The notes beneath the pieces are model-generated. The model was not told where the DNA came from. It did not search any database and was given only the letters and a program-made list of their open reading frames with translations. A stretch of DNA of 18,581 bases from SXXH01 sp041165735. GTDB lineage: Bacteria > Planctomycetota > UBA1135 > GCA-002686595. Where the stretch lies: positions 1-18,581 of the forward strand of contig JBKDQQ010000009.1 of NCBI GenBank assembly GCA_046341775.1. The letters are read 5' to 3'. Positions 1-8,627 of this stretch are shown piece after piece. Numbering within the stretch: the first letter of the stretch is position 1; the number at the start of each line of letters is the position of its first letter. Both the position numbers and the translations under genes were made by a program.

Positions 1-156
1 GCGCTCCTGCACGGCGCCGCGCAACGGGGCGTTCTTCTCGATGGCCAGCAGGCGCCGGCCGATCTCCGCATGGTCCATGGAGGCGCATCCTCCCGCGGCG
101 AGGATGGACGCGGCAAGGCACAGGGCGGCGAGCAGGGCGAGATTCCTGAGGCGCAT
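1..156 (-). CDS. Putative lipoprotein, N-terminal fragment
   Basis: This is the 5' end of a minus-strand gene that continues past the left edge of the window, with 52 codons visible. The start is an ATG at 156-154. The N-terminus (MRLRNLALLAALCLAAS...) has two arginines, a hydrophobic stretch of about 20 residues and then AAGGC, a plausible though imperfect lipobox, so the protein is probably exported and lipid-anchored. The visible mature part (ASMDHAEIGRRLLAIEKNAP...) is too short to assign to a family. It is divergent from the FAD oxidoreductase gene. What is seen is the signal peptide; the membrane anchoring is an inference. Confidence 0.6.
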   Translation of the reverse strand, partial: MRLRNLALLAALCLAASILAAGGCASMDHAEIGRRLLAIEKNAPLRGAVQER

Positions 157-249
157 GGTCGTGCGAGGGATCGGGACTTGCCGGGCGTTCCCGGTCGTGG
201 GCTTGGGCGCCCCGCAACCGCGACCACGCCGCGAGCGTATGCAACCGGA

Positions 250-1359
250 GTGCGGGATCCCTACGAACGGACCAATGGGCCGGATGCGCGCGTCGCGGTG
301 GTCGGAGCAGGCCTCGCCGGCCTCGCCTGCGCGCGGCGCCTCGCCGATGCGGGCGTGCCGGCCGTCGTGTTCGAGAAGTCGCGCGGGCCGTCGGGCCGCT
401 GCTCCACCCGCCGCGAAGCGCGCGGCTCCGACGGAACCGCGACAGGCGAGCCGCGCGCCTTCGACCACGGGGCCCAGTACTACACCGTGCGGGATCCGTC
501 GTTCGAGTCCATCCACCGCGAATGGCTCGCGGCGGGCGTGGCGGCCCGTTGGAGCGGGCGCATCGCCGCCTGGGATCCGCGCGGTGGTTGGCAGGACAAG
601 GACGACGGCCCCGACCGCCATGTGGGCGTGCCGGGTATGAACGCCCTCGGTCGCCAGCTCGCTCGCGGGCTCGAGTTGCGGGCCGAAGCGACGGTCAAGG
701 CGCTGCGTCGCGCGGTGACGAGTCCCGGCGACGAGGCCTGCGCGCGCGGAGCATGGGAGCTCTGCCTGCAGGATGGCGCGTGGCTCGGTCCGTGGGCCGC
801 GATCGTGTGCACCGCGCCCGCCGCGCAGGCCGCCGCGCTGGTCGCCGCGCACGACGAACCGCTGGCGCGCCTCGCCTCGAGCCTCGAGGCCGCGCCGTGC
901 TGGGCGCTGATGTTCGACGCCGAGGGCGCGATCCTCCCTGGACGCGACGGCGTGTTCCTCAACGATCATGCGCTGGCGTGGGCCGCGCGCGAGGCGTCGA
1001 AGCCCGGACGCCAAGCCGGAGGACGCTGGACCATCCACGCCTCGGCCGCGTGGAGCCGCGAGCACCTCGAGCTGGACGCCGCCGAGGCGGCGCGCAAGCT
1101 GCACGCGGCATGGGTCGATTGGCTGCGTTCGGTCGGAGACTTCGCGGGCGCGAGCTCGGCCAGCCACCCCACGCACCTCGTCGCGCATCGCTGGCGCTAC
1201 TCGATCCCGCTCGTACCCGCGCGGTCGCGCTGCGCCGCCTCGGCCGACGGCACGCTGGTCCTCGCGGGCGACGCGCACGGCGGGCCGCGCGTCGAGGGAG
1301 CCGTCCTCAGCGGACTCGCCGCCGCCGAGCAGGTGCTCGCCACCCTCGGGCGGCGCTGA
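250..1359 (+). CDS. Renalase-like NAD/FAD-dependent oxidoreductase
   Basis: A 369-residue flavoprotein of the renalase/amine-oxidase-like family (COG3380 type). With a GTG start at 250, the dinucleotide-binding motif GAGLAG lies at residues 19-24, followed by FEKSRGPSGRCSTRR, which matches the family's FEKsrGxGGRxxTRR segment. FDHGAQYYTVRD matches the family block near the flavin. The C-terminal GDAHGGPRVEGAVLSGLAAAE is the usual second FAD-contacting segment. Its substrate is unknown; bacterial renalase-like enzymes oxidise aberrant nicotinamide dinucleotides or have no assigned substrate. An in-frame ATG at 70 would add 60 low-complexity residues overlapping the divergent gene, so the GTG is preferred, although no clear ribosome binding site precedes it. 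DUF2256 follows 75 nt downstream. Family assignment is firm; substrate and exact start are not. Confidence 0.85.
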   Translation: MRDPYERTNGPDARVAVVGAGLAGLACARRLADAGVPAVVFEKSRGPSGRCSTRREARGSDGTATGEPRAFDHGAQYYTVRDPSFESIHREWLAAGVAARWSGRIAAWDPRGGWQDKDDGPDRHVGVPGMNALGRQLARGLELRAEATVKALRRAVTSPGDEACARGAWELCLQDGAWLGPWAAIVCTAPAAQAAALVAAHDEPLARLASSLEAAPCWALMFDAEGAILPGRDGVFLNDHALAWAAREASKPGRQAGGRWTIHASAAWSREHLELDAAEAARKLHAAWVDWLRSVGDFAGASSASHPTHLVAHRWRYSIPLVPARSRCAASADGTLVLAGDAHGGPRVEGAVLSGLAAAEQVLATLGRR

Positions 1360-1434
1360 GCGGCGCGCACCCGCGGGACCGCATCCAACTCCAGCGCGAT
1401 CCACCCATCCCGCCACCATCCGGACGGACCATCC

Positions 1435-1599
<165 letters not shown>

Positions 1600-1640
1600 C
1601 GGCGCATCGCCAAGGGGCACGGCGTCCGCCGCGGACCGAT

Positions 1641-1663
1641 AAGTCGTATCCGCGGTACTACTT
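1641..1663. promoter_or_regulatory. Imperfect 11-1-11 palindrome, candidate NsrR/Rrf2 operator
   Basis: The left half AAGTCGTATCC and right half CGGTACTACTT flank a single central G. Eight of the eleven positions pair with their dyad partner. Its 23-bp, 11-1-11 geometry and the outer AAG...CTT with inner GTA/TAC resemble known NsrR sites (AAGATGY-type half sites). It lies 63 nt upstream of the nsrR-like start codon in an AT-richer patch of otherwise GC-rich DNA, and the adjoining TACTTTT could overlap a -10 element. Autoregulation of the downstream operon is an inference. Confidence 0.5.
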
Positions 1664-1726
1664 TTGGAGTGGAACCGCCCGTGCGCGGCGCGCTAGCGTG
1701 CCCGCGGTTCCCCGCGCCATGCAGCC

Positions 1727-2260
1727 ATGCAACTGACCCGCCACGCCGACTACGCCCTGCGGATCCTGATCCACCTCGCCGCGCATCCCGACCGCCTGGT
1801 CGACGCCGGCGAGATCGCCACCGCGTACGGCGTGTCGCGCCACCACCTGCTCAAGGTGGGCTCGAGGCTGGGGCGGTTGGGCTACGTGGAGGCGATGCGC
1901 GGACGCAATGGCGGCCTGCGGCTCGGCAAGGCCCCCGAGGAGATCGTCGTCGGGGCGGTGGTGCGGCGCATGGAGCCCGAGTTCGACCTCGCGGAGTGCT
2001 TCGATCGCGCGCGCAACACCTGCCCGATCGCGCCGGCTTGCGGCTTCAAGGGCGCCTTGGCGCGCGCGCGCGAGGCCTTCCTGCAGGTGCTCGACGGATG
2101 CACGCTCGCCGACTTCGCGCGCCGCCGCGGGGCGCTGGAGGGTCTGTGGCTGGGGCCGAAGCGCGACCCGAACCCGCCTTCCGCGCGAAGCGCCGTCGGG
2201 CCTCTCCGGACCACGCGGGCAACCTCGAGGATCCGGCGCAAGTCGGGCGGTGGCACGTGA
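1727..2260 (+). CDS. nsrR: Rrf2-family iron-sulfur transcriptional regulator, NsrR-like
   Basis: A 177-residue Rrf2 regulator. MQLTRHADYALRILIHLA opens the winged helix, VSRHHLLKVGSRLGRLGYVEA is the recognition-helix region, and RGRNGGLRLGKAPEEI is the wing. These closely follow E. coli NsrR, including the N-terminal MQLT and GVSRxHxxK. Three cysteines at residues 91, 99 and 105 (ECFDRARNTCPIAPAC) match the NsrR cluster-ligand triad, so it probably binds a nitric-oxide-sensitive Fe-S cluster. Compared with NsrR of about 140-150 residues, there is a basic, disordered-looking tail of about 30 residues. The stop codon overlaps the GTG of the next gene by 4 bp, implying translational coupling. 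IscR and RsrR are less likely given the pattern. Specific NO sensing is an inference. Confidence 0.85.
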   Translation: MQLTRHADYALRILIHLAAHPDRLVDAGEIATAYGVSRHHLLKVGSRLGRLGYVEAMRGRNGGLRLGKAPEEIVVGAVVRRMEPEFDLAECFDRARNTCPIAPACGFKGALARAREAFLQVLDGCTLADFARRRGALEGLWLGPKRDPNPPSARSAVGPLRTTRATSRIRRKSGGGT

Positions 2261-4008
2261 GCACCACGCGGCAATCGCTCGTGGCCGCCGGACTGGCCGC
2301 GCTGCTGCTGCTGGGCGCCGTGCTGGCGGCCTTCGCGCCGGCGCTGGACGCCGGCTTCGTCGTGCTGGACGACGACCAGACGATCGTCTTGAACGAGGAA
2401 TTCCGCGGACTGGACGCGGAGACGGTCGAATGGGCCTTCACGACGCGCCACATGGGCCATTGGCAGCCGCTGGCCTGGCTCAGCTTCGCGCTCGACCATG
2501 CGCGAGGCGGCCTCGAGCCGCGCGGCTACCACGAGACGAACGTCCTCCTCCACGCGGCGAACGCCTTGCTCGTGCTGCTGCTGTCGGCGCGCGTCCTCGC
2601 GTTGGCGCGGCCGCCACTGGCGCAAGCTCCGTGGCGACTGTGGGGCGCCGCGCTCCTCGCCGCGGCCGCCTTCGCGCTGCACCCGTTGCGCGTCGAGTCG
2701 GTGGCGTGGGTGACGGAACGACGAGACTTGCTGGCGGCGTCCTTCCTGCTGCTGGCGCTGCTGGCCTGGCTCGAGTGCGTCGAGCCCGGCACGAGCAAGC
2801 TGCGTTCGCGCGCGGCTTGGTTCGCGAGCGTGGCGCTGCTCGCCGTGTCGCTGCTCGCCAAGGCCTGGGGCATGACCTTCTGGGTCGTGCTGCTGGCGCT
2901 GGACCATGCGCTGCTCGCGCGCGGCATGGGTTGGCGCGCGCGCCTGATCGAGAAGGCGCCGCACATCGTGCTGGGCCTCGCCGCCGCGGCGGTCGCGTCG
3001 TGGGCCATCCGCAGCGCGCCCGGCGTGACCCTCGGCCTCGACGAATGGAGCCTCGCCCAGCGCGCGGGCCAGGCCGTGCAGGCGCTGGCGTGGTACGCCG
3101 CGCGCACGTTGGACGGACAAGGGCTGTGCGCCATGCACGAGTTGCCGCACGCCTGGGACCCCTTCGAGGCGCGCACCGCGTCCTGCGCCATGGTCGTCGC
3201 GGCGCTGGCCGCGACGTGCTTCGCACTGCGACGCCGCCTGCCGCTGCTTGGGCTCGCGCTGTTCGTGCACCTGGTGCTCGTCTCGCCCGTGCTGGGCTTG
3301 CAGCAGGCTGGCCCGCAGTTCGTCGCCGACCGCTACGCCTACCTCGCGTCGATTCCGCTCGGACTGCTCGTCGCCGGCCTGCTCTCCACCCGCGGACCGT
3401 TGGTCTCCTTGGCGGCATCGTGCCTGCTGGCGTCGCTGATGGTGCCCGCCACGCGCGCGCAATGCCGGCACTGGCGCGACGACGAGTCGCTGTGGGCGCG
3501 CGTGCTGGAGGTGCATCCAGGGTCGTCGATCGGTTGGCAGGGGCGTGGCAACTGGCTGCTCGCGCGCAATCGTCCCGCCGAGGCCCTCGAGGCCTTCCAA
3601 CGCGCCGTCGCTTCCAACCCGCGCAACTGGCGCGCGCACTCCGGCGTGGGCGACGCGCTCGATCGATTGGATCCGACGGGGAGGTCCGAGGAAGCGGTGG
3701 CCGCGTGGACCCGCGCGTTGGAAGGCTACTTTCCGCCGTGGACCGTGCGCGTGAACCTCGCCAACCACCTCATCTCCCGGCGACGAGACCTCGCCGGAGG
3801 ACTGGCGCAGTACGAAGCCGCGGTGCGCGAGATGGAGGCGCGCGATCCGTACTGGACGGCGCCGCTCGTGTGGTACGGTGCCGGACAGGCGTTGCGCGCC
3901 GCCGGCCGCGAAGCCGAAGGACGCGCGCTGCTGCAGAAGGCCGCCGGCGACGCGCGCACGCGCGATCTGGCGGCGCAGGCACTGCGCTCCCCGCCGCCCC
4001 GGCTCTGA
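2257..4008 (+). CDS. Polytopic membrane protein with C-terminal TPRs (TMTC/GT-C-like)
   Basis: A 583-residue protein. The GTG start at 2257 overlaps the preceding stop as GTGA; the open frame extends further upstream only as a shadow of the regulator gene. A signal-anchor helix (about residues 9-30) is followed by the acidic loop FVVLDDDQTIVLN (D38-D40), typical of the first luminal/periplasmic loop of GT-C glycosyltransferases. Family landmarks are HWQPLAWLSFALDH, NVLLHAANALLV, HPLRVESVAWVTERRDLL, LLAKAWGMTF and GLQQAGPQFVADRYAYL, the bacterial TMTC-like/DUF1736-related pattern. About ten membrane segments fill residues 9-400; from about residue 424 there are two to four TPR-like repeats (GNWLLARNRPAEALEAFQRAVASNP). 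It is probably a lipid-linked sugar transferase of the cell envelope, but no activity is demonstrated for close bacterial relatives that I know. Confidence 0.72.
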   Translation: MSTTRQSLVAAGLAALLLLGAVLAAFAPALDAGFVVLDDDQTIVLNEEFRGLDAETVEWAFTTRHMGHWQPLAWLSFALDHARGGLEPRGYHETNVLLHAANALLVLLLSARVLALARPPLAQAPWRLWGAALLAAAAFALHPLRVESVAWVTERRDLLAASFLLLALLAWLECVEPGTSKLRSRAAWFASVALLAVSLLAKAWGMTFWVVLLALDHALLARGMGWRARLIEKAPHIVLGLAAAAVASWAIRSAPGVTLGLDEWSLAQRAGQAVQALAWYAARTLDGQGLCAMHELPHAWDPFEARTASCAMVVAALAATCFALRRRLPLLGLALFVHLVLVSPVLGLQQAGPQFVADRYAYLASIPLGLLVAGLLSTRGPLVSLAASCLLASLMVPATRAQCRHWRDDESLWARVLEVHPGSSIGWQGRGNWLLARNRPAEALEAFQRAVASNPRNWRAHSGVGDALDRLDPTGRSEEAVAAWTRALEGYFPPWTVRVNLANHLISRRRDLAGGLAQYEAAVREMEARDPYWTAPLVWYGAGQALRAAGREAEGRALLQKAAGDARTRDLAAQALRSPPPRL

Positions 4009-4032
4009 GACGACCCGCGCACGCATCCGGAC

Positions 4033-5280
4033 ATGCCTACCCGCACGCCCACGACACGCTTGTCCGTCGACATGGCGCCGTTGGAGGCCCTGCCCCTCCT
4101 GCGCGCCGCCGCGGAGAGGCTGCAGCCCTACGCTCGCCGCACGCCCACGGTCCATGCCAACTGGCTCTCGGAGGCCACGGGCATGGAGGTGCACCTCAAG
4201 CTCGAGAACCTCCAACGCACGGGCGCGTTCAAGATCCGCGGCGCGCTCAACAAGGTGCTGCAGCTGCCGCAGGAGGACCTCGCGCGCGGCCTCGTCGCCG
4301 CCTCGGCCGGCAACCACGCGCAGGGACTCGCGCTGGCGGCGAAGCTCGCCGGCACGCGGGCCACGATCGTCATGCCGACGACGACGCCCATCCTGAAGGT
4401 CCAGCGCACCGAGGGCTTCGGCGCGCGCGTGGTGCTGCACGGCGAGACCTTCGACCAGGCCAACGCGCACATGCGCGAGCTCGCGGCGGCCGAGGGCTTC
4501 CTCGTCGTGCCCGCCTTCGACGATCCCGACATCATCCTCGGGCAGGGGACCGCCGGCATCGAGTTCGCCGAAGACGCGCCCGACCTCGACGCGTTGGTCG
4601 TGCCCATCGGCGGCGGAGGACTGTGCAGCGGCATGGCGCTGGCGTTCAAGGCGCTCTCGCCGCGCACGCGCATCATCGGCGTGCAGGCCGCGGGCGCCGC
4701 GCCCATGGTGCGCTCGTTCCACTCCGGCGTTCCATCGCCCGTCTCCGATCCGCGCACCATCGCCGACGGCATCCGCGTGGGAGTCGTGGGCGAGTGGACT
4801 TGGGAGCTCGTGCGCCGCCACGTCGACGAGTGCATCGTGGTCGAGGAAGACGAGATCGTCGACGCCGTGCTGCAGACGATCGAGAAGAGCAAGGTCGTGG
4901 CGGAAGCCGCGGGCGTCCCGGGCATCGCCGCCATCCTCGCGGGTCGGATCCGCGACGCGCGCAAGGTCGGCACCATCGTCAGCGGCGGCAACATCGACCT
5001 GCACCTGATGGCGCGCATCATCGAGAACGGACTGGAGCGCGCCGGCCGCACGCACGTGCTGCGCCTCCGCACCCCCGACGCGCCGGGGCAGTTGAAGCGC
5101 ATCGTCGAAGTGCTGGCCGAGCACGGCTGCAACATCGTCGATGTCCAGCACTACCGCGCCGGTTGGCGCGTGCCGCTGGGCTTCGTGGACATCGACGTGC
5201 TCGTCGAGACGCGCAAGGCAGGCCAGGGCGAACTCGTCGAGCGCGCCTTGGAGGCCAAGGGCTTCCAATTGCGCCGCTGA
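4033..5280 (+). CDS. ilvA: Threonine ammonia-lyase (threonine dehydratase) with ACT domain
   Basis: A 415-residue PLP enzyme that deaminates L-threonine to 2-oxobutanoate, the first step towards isoleucine, and often acts on serine too. The PLP lysine is K67 in GAFKIRGA. The SAGNHAQG loop, the PLP-phosphate-binding glycine loop PIGGGGLCSG and the SGGNID segment are present. A single C-terminal ACT domain (about residues 338-410, VLRLRTPDAPGQLKRIVEVL...) marks the short, one-ACT class (TIGR01127-like) found in many bacteria, rather than the two-ACT biosynthetic E. coli IlvA. The gene starts 24 nt after the TPR membrane protein and is probably co-transcribed with the NsrR-like regulator. The start at 4033 is the upstream-most ATG; an ATG at 4072 is an alternative. 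Confidence 0.9.
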   Translation: MPTRTPTTRLSVDMAPLEALPLLRAAAERLQPYARRTPTVHANWLSEATGMEVHLKLENLQRTGAFKIRGALNKVLQLPQEDLARGLVAASAGNHAQGLALAAKLAGTRATIVMPTTTPILKVQRTEGFGARVVLHGETFDQANAHMRELAAAEGFLVVPAFDDPDIILGQGTAGIEFAEDAPDLDALVVPIGGGGLCSGMALAFKALSPRTRIIGVQAAGAAPMVRSFHSGVPSPVSDPRTIADGIRVGVVGEWTWELVRRHVDECIVVEEDEIVDAVLQTIEKSKVVAEAAGVPGIAAILAGRIRDARKVGTIVSGGNIDLHLMARIIENGLERAGRTHVLRLRTPDAPGQLKRIVEVLAEHGCNIVDVQHYRAGWRVPLGFVDIDVLVETRKAGQGELVERALEAKGFQLRR

Positions 5281-5290
5281 CGCGCACCGC

Positions 5291-5309
5291 AGGCGCGGCG
5301 CTCGCGCCT
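5291..5309. terminator. Bidirectional hairpin between ilvA and the kinase gene
   Basis: AGGCGCG and CGCGCCT form a perfect 7-bp stem with a 5-nt loop (GCGCT). It lies in the 28-bp gap between two convergent genes, and its last base belongs to the stop codon of the minus-strand kinase. There is no T-run, so it would be a non-canonical terminator. Confidence 0.45.
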
Positions 5310-8300
5310 CAGGGCATGACGGCGATCGCGGGCCTCAAGCCCAAGGTCGGCAGGCGCCTGGTGGGCGCGTAGCTGAAGCGCATGCTGGACCGCGCCATGC
5401 CCGGCGAGTTCGCGCAACTCCCGCCGCGGAACGAGCGATCGAACTGCCCATCCTTGTCGTGGTCGATCAGTCCGTCGTCGGGCAGGCTGGACTTGCCGCT
5501 CAGGGTGTCGCGGCACCATTCCCACGCGTTGCCGTGCATGTCGTGGAAGCCCCAGGCGTTGGGACGCGCCGCGTCGACACTCGCGAGGAGTCGCGACTCG
5601 CCGCCGAAGGCGCAGTTGGCGGCACCCACGAGCGACTCCTCCGAGTCGCCCGTCCACCACGCCGATGTGGTCCCCGCCCGGCAAGCATGCTCCCACTGCG
5701 CATCCGTGGGGAGGCACATCCATCCCAGGGTGCGCTCGAACAGCCGCTTGCAGTCCACCCAGCTGGCGTTGTTCGCCGGATGCATGGGGCCGGGATCGGC
5801 ATGTTCCCGACCCGCGTCGGCGAGGCGATTCCATTGCGCTTGCGTCAACTCGTGCTTGGCGAGGAAGTACGGCTCGAGGTCCAGCGTGGCGTGCAATTCG
5901 GCGAGGCTGTTGCGCGGATCGAGGTAGGGAACTCCGCCCGGCACGAGCACGAACACGACGCCGTGCTCGGGACGCAGCTCGAGAAGGCCGTCCGCGCCGC
6001 GCGGCGGCGTCGTTCCGCTGTGGAGGTGCGCGAACTCGTGCAATCCGCTGCGCGGGTCGGGACCGAGCGGCACCAGTCCCAGCTGCGGCGACAAGCGCCC
6101 GCCCGGCCAACGCGCCCGCATGTAGGCGGGGTGCGTCGCGATGGCGTCGATCGCCGTCCGCCAGGCGCGCGCGGCCTCGGGCGTGGAGGCCGCCTCGGCC
6201 GCCGCGAGCTTGACTTCGAGCAGTTCGAGCGCCGCGATGGTGCGCGCGAGCGAATCGTGCATCCACTGTTCGTCGAGGTCGTCGAAGCGCCAGGTGCGCC
6301 GCTCCGGCTCCGCCGGTTCCGACGGCCGGCCCCGGTGCGCGAGATCCGCGCGCAAGCGCGCCAGTTCCCCCTCGAGCGCCCGCAACTCGGCGCGCCTTTG
6401 CTCGAGCGCCTCGGGGATCCAGCGCAGCGCCTCGGCCTCGAGCGCGGCCTGCGCGGCCTCGATCCGCCGCAGCTGCTCGCCATCCGAAGTCGCGGCGGCC
6501 GCGCGCAACAGGCGCCGAGCCTCGTCGTGCTCCATCAGGGCCGTCCGCGCCTGCGCCTCGAGCAGCAGCGAGTCGAGGGTGGGCTCGCCCCCGCGCTGTT
6601 CGCGAACCCTCTCGATCAGCACGAGCGCCTTGTACTCGCTGCCGTGGCGATGGGTGGCGTTGGACCTGTGGTCCGAGCCCACCGCGAGGCCGAGCCACAT
6701 GCGCGCGCGCGCCTCCAATTGCGCCGGGTTGTCGCCATGGACGGTGAAGGCCAACTCGGCGAGGGCCTCGGCTCGCGTGGGCCAGGGCGCGAGCCCCAGT
6801 TGGCGCCGCGCATGCAGCACCTTGGCCGCCAGGATCTCCTCGCTCCACGCGAGCGCGTCGCGCTCCGCGTCGGCGGATGCCTGCTCCTTGGCCGCGGCGG
6901 CCGCGGTGGCGGCGTCCCGCTCGCGGTCCTCGACGCTCCATGGCAGGGCCTTCGCGCGCAGGTCGCGCAAGGCCGAGCGCACGTCCTCGATGCCTGGGTG
7001 CCATTCGACCCCGGATCCGTCGCGACCATGCACGAGCAGGCGCGCTTCGCGGATCCACACTTCGCGCGCGCCGGCCCCCAAGCGACGCCCGACGCGCCAA
7101 TCGGCGGTCCACGCCGCCAAGCGTTCGAGTTCCTGCTCGACGGACTGCACGCGCAACTGGCGCGCGCGGCTGCGAACCTCGTCGGCGAAACGCGTGCTGA
7201 CCACGACTCCGACCGCCAACGAGACGACCACCAGCGCCAAAGCCGTGGCCAGGCCGCGATTGCGCCGCACCCACTTGCGCGTCTCGGCCCACGTGCCGGT
7301 CTCGTGCGCCTTCACGACGCGTCCTTCGAGCCAGGCGCGCAGGTCCTCGCCGAGCTCCGCCATGCCCGGGTAGCGCAGTTCCGGATCGCGCCGCATGGCG
7401 CGTTCGCAGATCGCAACGAGTTCGGGGGGCGCGTGCGGCGCGCTCGCCGCCAAGGACTCGGGCGGGCCGGCGCGCACGCGCTCGAGGATCGCCCGCGCGC
7501 CGAGATGCGCGCCCGCGACCTGGTACGGCGGGCGACCCGCCAGGAGGTGGTGCAGCATCGCGCCCACGCTGTAGGCGTCGGAGCGCGGGCCGATCAGCGA
7601 CCACCTGCCGTTCGCCTGCTCGGGCGGCATGTACGCGGGCGTGCCGAGCACGACTCCGTCCATGGTCGCCAAGGCGTCGTCGCCGTGCTCGTCCGCCTCG
7701 AGCCTCGATCCGTCGGAGCGCAAGCGCAGGTCGTGCGGATCGGCGCGTCCCGCCACCTTGGCGAGGCCCCAGTCCATCACCTGCACCTCGCCCCAGGGTC
7801 CGACCATGATGTTCGACGGCTTGAGATCGCGGTGGATGACGCCCTTCGAATGCGCGTAGGCCATCGTCTCGCACACGCGCAGCAGCACGCCCACGGCGCG
7901 CGCCAGCGTCCAACCCTCCTCGCCGCGCTCGACGCGTCCGAAGATGCGCCCGAGGTCGTCGCCGGCGACCAGGCGCATGGTGAACCATGGCCGGCCTTCC
8001 TCGTCGACGCCCAGGTCGTGCACGGCGACCACGCCGGGATGGTCGAGCTGCGCCGTGACCTGGGCCTCGGCGAGGAAGCGGGGCAAGGCGCCCGCGTCGT
8101 CGCGTCGCAGGAGGACCTTCTTCGCCATGTCGCGCTTCAAATCGGCGTCGCGCACGCGCAGCACGGTCCCCATGCCGCCGCGCCCGAGCTCCTCGCCCGC
8201 CTGGAAGCGGCTCGCGCGCGGCGGATGGCGCGCCAGATCGACCAGCAGCGCCTCCAGCGCCTCGTCGCGCTGGGTGGTGCGCGGCGCGAGGTCCGCGAGC

Positions 8301-8488
8301 CGCTCGACGGCACCCATCCATCGGCGCCACTGCTCGTCGAGGGCGCGCAACTCGGCGGCGAGCGCGGGATGCGAGGCGCACAAGGCCTCCAAGTCCGACG
8401 GCTCCCCGCGCTCGAGTCGCGCGCAGTGCTCGTCGAAGACTCGTTCGGCCGCCCCGGAAGCGGCCGCGTCCGGCGCCGCTCCGCTCAC
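5309..8488 (-). CDS. Membrane Ser/Thr protein kinase with C-terminal SUMF1/FGE-like domain
   Basis: A 1059-residue receptor-like Hanks kinase. The GTG start at 8488 is preceded by GGAGG with 4-nt spacing. Residues 1-90 are a helical leader. The kinase domain runs from about 97 to 390: glycine loop GRGGMG (102-107), Lys124 in MAKKVL, HRDLKPSN (219-226), DWG in place of DFG (239-241) and GTPAYMPPE (282-290). A membrane helix follows (about 411-431), then a long Ala/Glu/Arg-rich, probably coiled-coil region (about 432-840). The end (843-1059) is a formylglycine-generating-enzyme-like fold: FVLVPGG, KHELTQAQW, LPTDAQWEHACRAG, DMHGNAWEWC, RSFRGGSCANSP. Only one cysteine follows RGGS, so catalytic formylglycine synthesis is unlikely. 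The domain is extracytoplasmic by topology and may sense or bind a ligand. The architecture is common in planctomycetes. Confidence 0.88.
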   Translation of the reverse strand: MSGAAPDAAASGAAERVFDEHCARLERGEPSDLEALCASHPALAAELRALDEQWRRWMGAVERLADLAPRTTQRDEALEALLVDLARHPPRASRFQAGEELGRGGMGTVLRVRDADLKRDMAKKVLLRRDDAGALPRFLAEAQVTAQLDHPGVVAVHDLGVDEEGRPWFTMRLVAGDDLGRIFGRVERGEEGWTLARAVGVLLRVCETMAYAHSKGVIHRDLKPSNIMVGPWGEVQVMDWGLAKVAGRADPHDLRLRSDGSRLEADEHGDDALATMDGVVLGTPAYMPPEQANGRWSLIGPRSDAYSVGAMLHHLLAGRPPYQVAGAHLGARAILERVRAGPPESLAASAPHAPPELVAICERAMRRDPELRYPGMAELGEDLRAWLEGRVVKAHETGTWAETRKWVRRNRGLATALALVVVSLAVGVVVSTRFADEVRSRARQLRVQSVEQELERLAAWTADWRVGRRLGAGAREVWIREARLLVHGRDGSGVEWHPGIEDVRSALRDLRAKALPWSVEDRERDAATAAAAAKEQASADAERDALAWSEEILAAKVLHARRQLGLAPWPTRAEALAELAFTVHGDNPAQLEARARMWLGLAVGSDHRSNATHRHGSEYKALVLIERVREQRGGEPTLDSLLLEAQARTALMEHDEARRLLRAAAATSDGEQLRRIEAAQAALEAEALRWIPEALEQRRAELRALEGELARLRADLAHRGRPSEPAEPERRTWRFDDLDEQWMHDSLARTIAALELLEVKLAAAEAASTPEAARAWRTAIDAIATHPAYMRARWPGGRLSPQLGLVPLGPDPRSGLHEFAHLHSGTTPPRGADGLLELRPEHGVVFVLVPGGVPYLDPRNSLAELHATLDLEPYFLAKHELTQAQWNRLADAGREHADPGPMHPANNASWVDCKRLFERTLGWMCLPTDAQWEHACRAGTTSAWWTGDSEESLVGAANCAFGGESRLLASVDAARPNAWGFHDMHGNAWEWCRDTLSGKSSLPDDGLIDHDKDGQFDRSFRGGSCANSPGMARSSMRFSYAPTRRLPTLGLRPAIAVMP

Positions 8489-8627
8489 TCCGCCTCCATG
8501 CGCGCGGGCTGGCGCGGTCCGAACCCGGATGGGCGGCGCGGGGACGCGGCTCCTCGCGTACGGAGGGGCGGCTGCGCACGGGCGTCGGATGCTGCCATGG
8601 ACGCCATGATGCCAAGGACGCCCGCCG
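8489..8627 (-). other. Upstream region of the kinase gene
   Basis: These 139 bp separate the photolyase stop from the kinase start. The only recognisable element is the GGAGG ribosome binding site at 8497-8493 (minus strand). I see no clear promoter hexamers or hairpin; the kinase may have its own promoter here or be read through from the photolyase gene. Confidence 0.4.

Noticed and set aside
70..249. N-terminal extension of the FAD oxidoreductase from the ATG at 70
   Set aside because: It is antisense to the signal peptide of the divergent lipoprotein, is Gly/Arg-rich and has no counterpart in the family, which begins shortly before the GxGxxG motif.
1882..5268. Open frame of 1128 codons on the minus strand
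   Set aside because: It is antisense to the nsrR-like, TPR-membrane and ilvA genes, its composition is Arg/His/Gln/Ala-rich with no family motifs, and it ignores stop codons only because of the high GC content.
8489..8627. Riboswitch or small RNA upstream of the kinase
   Set aside because: No hairpin with a terminator or conserved box was recognised; only a ribosome binding site could be supported.
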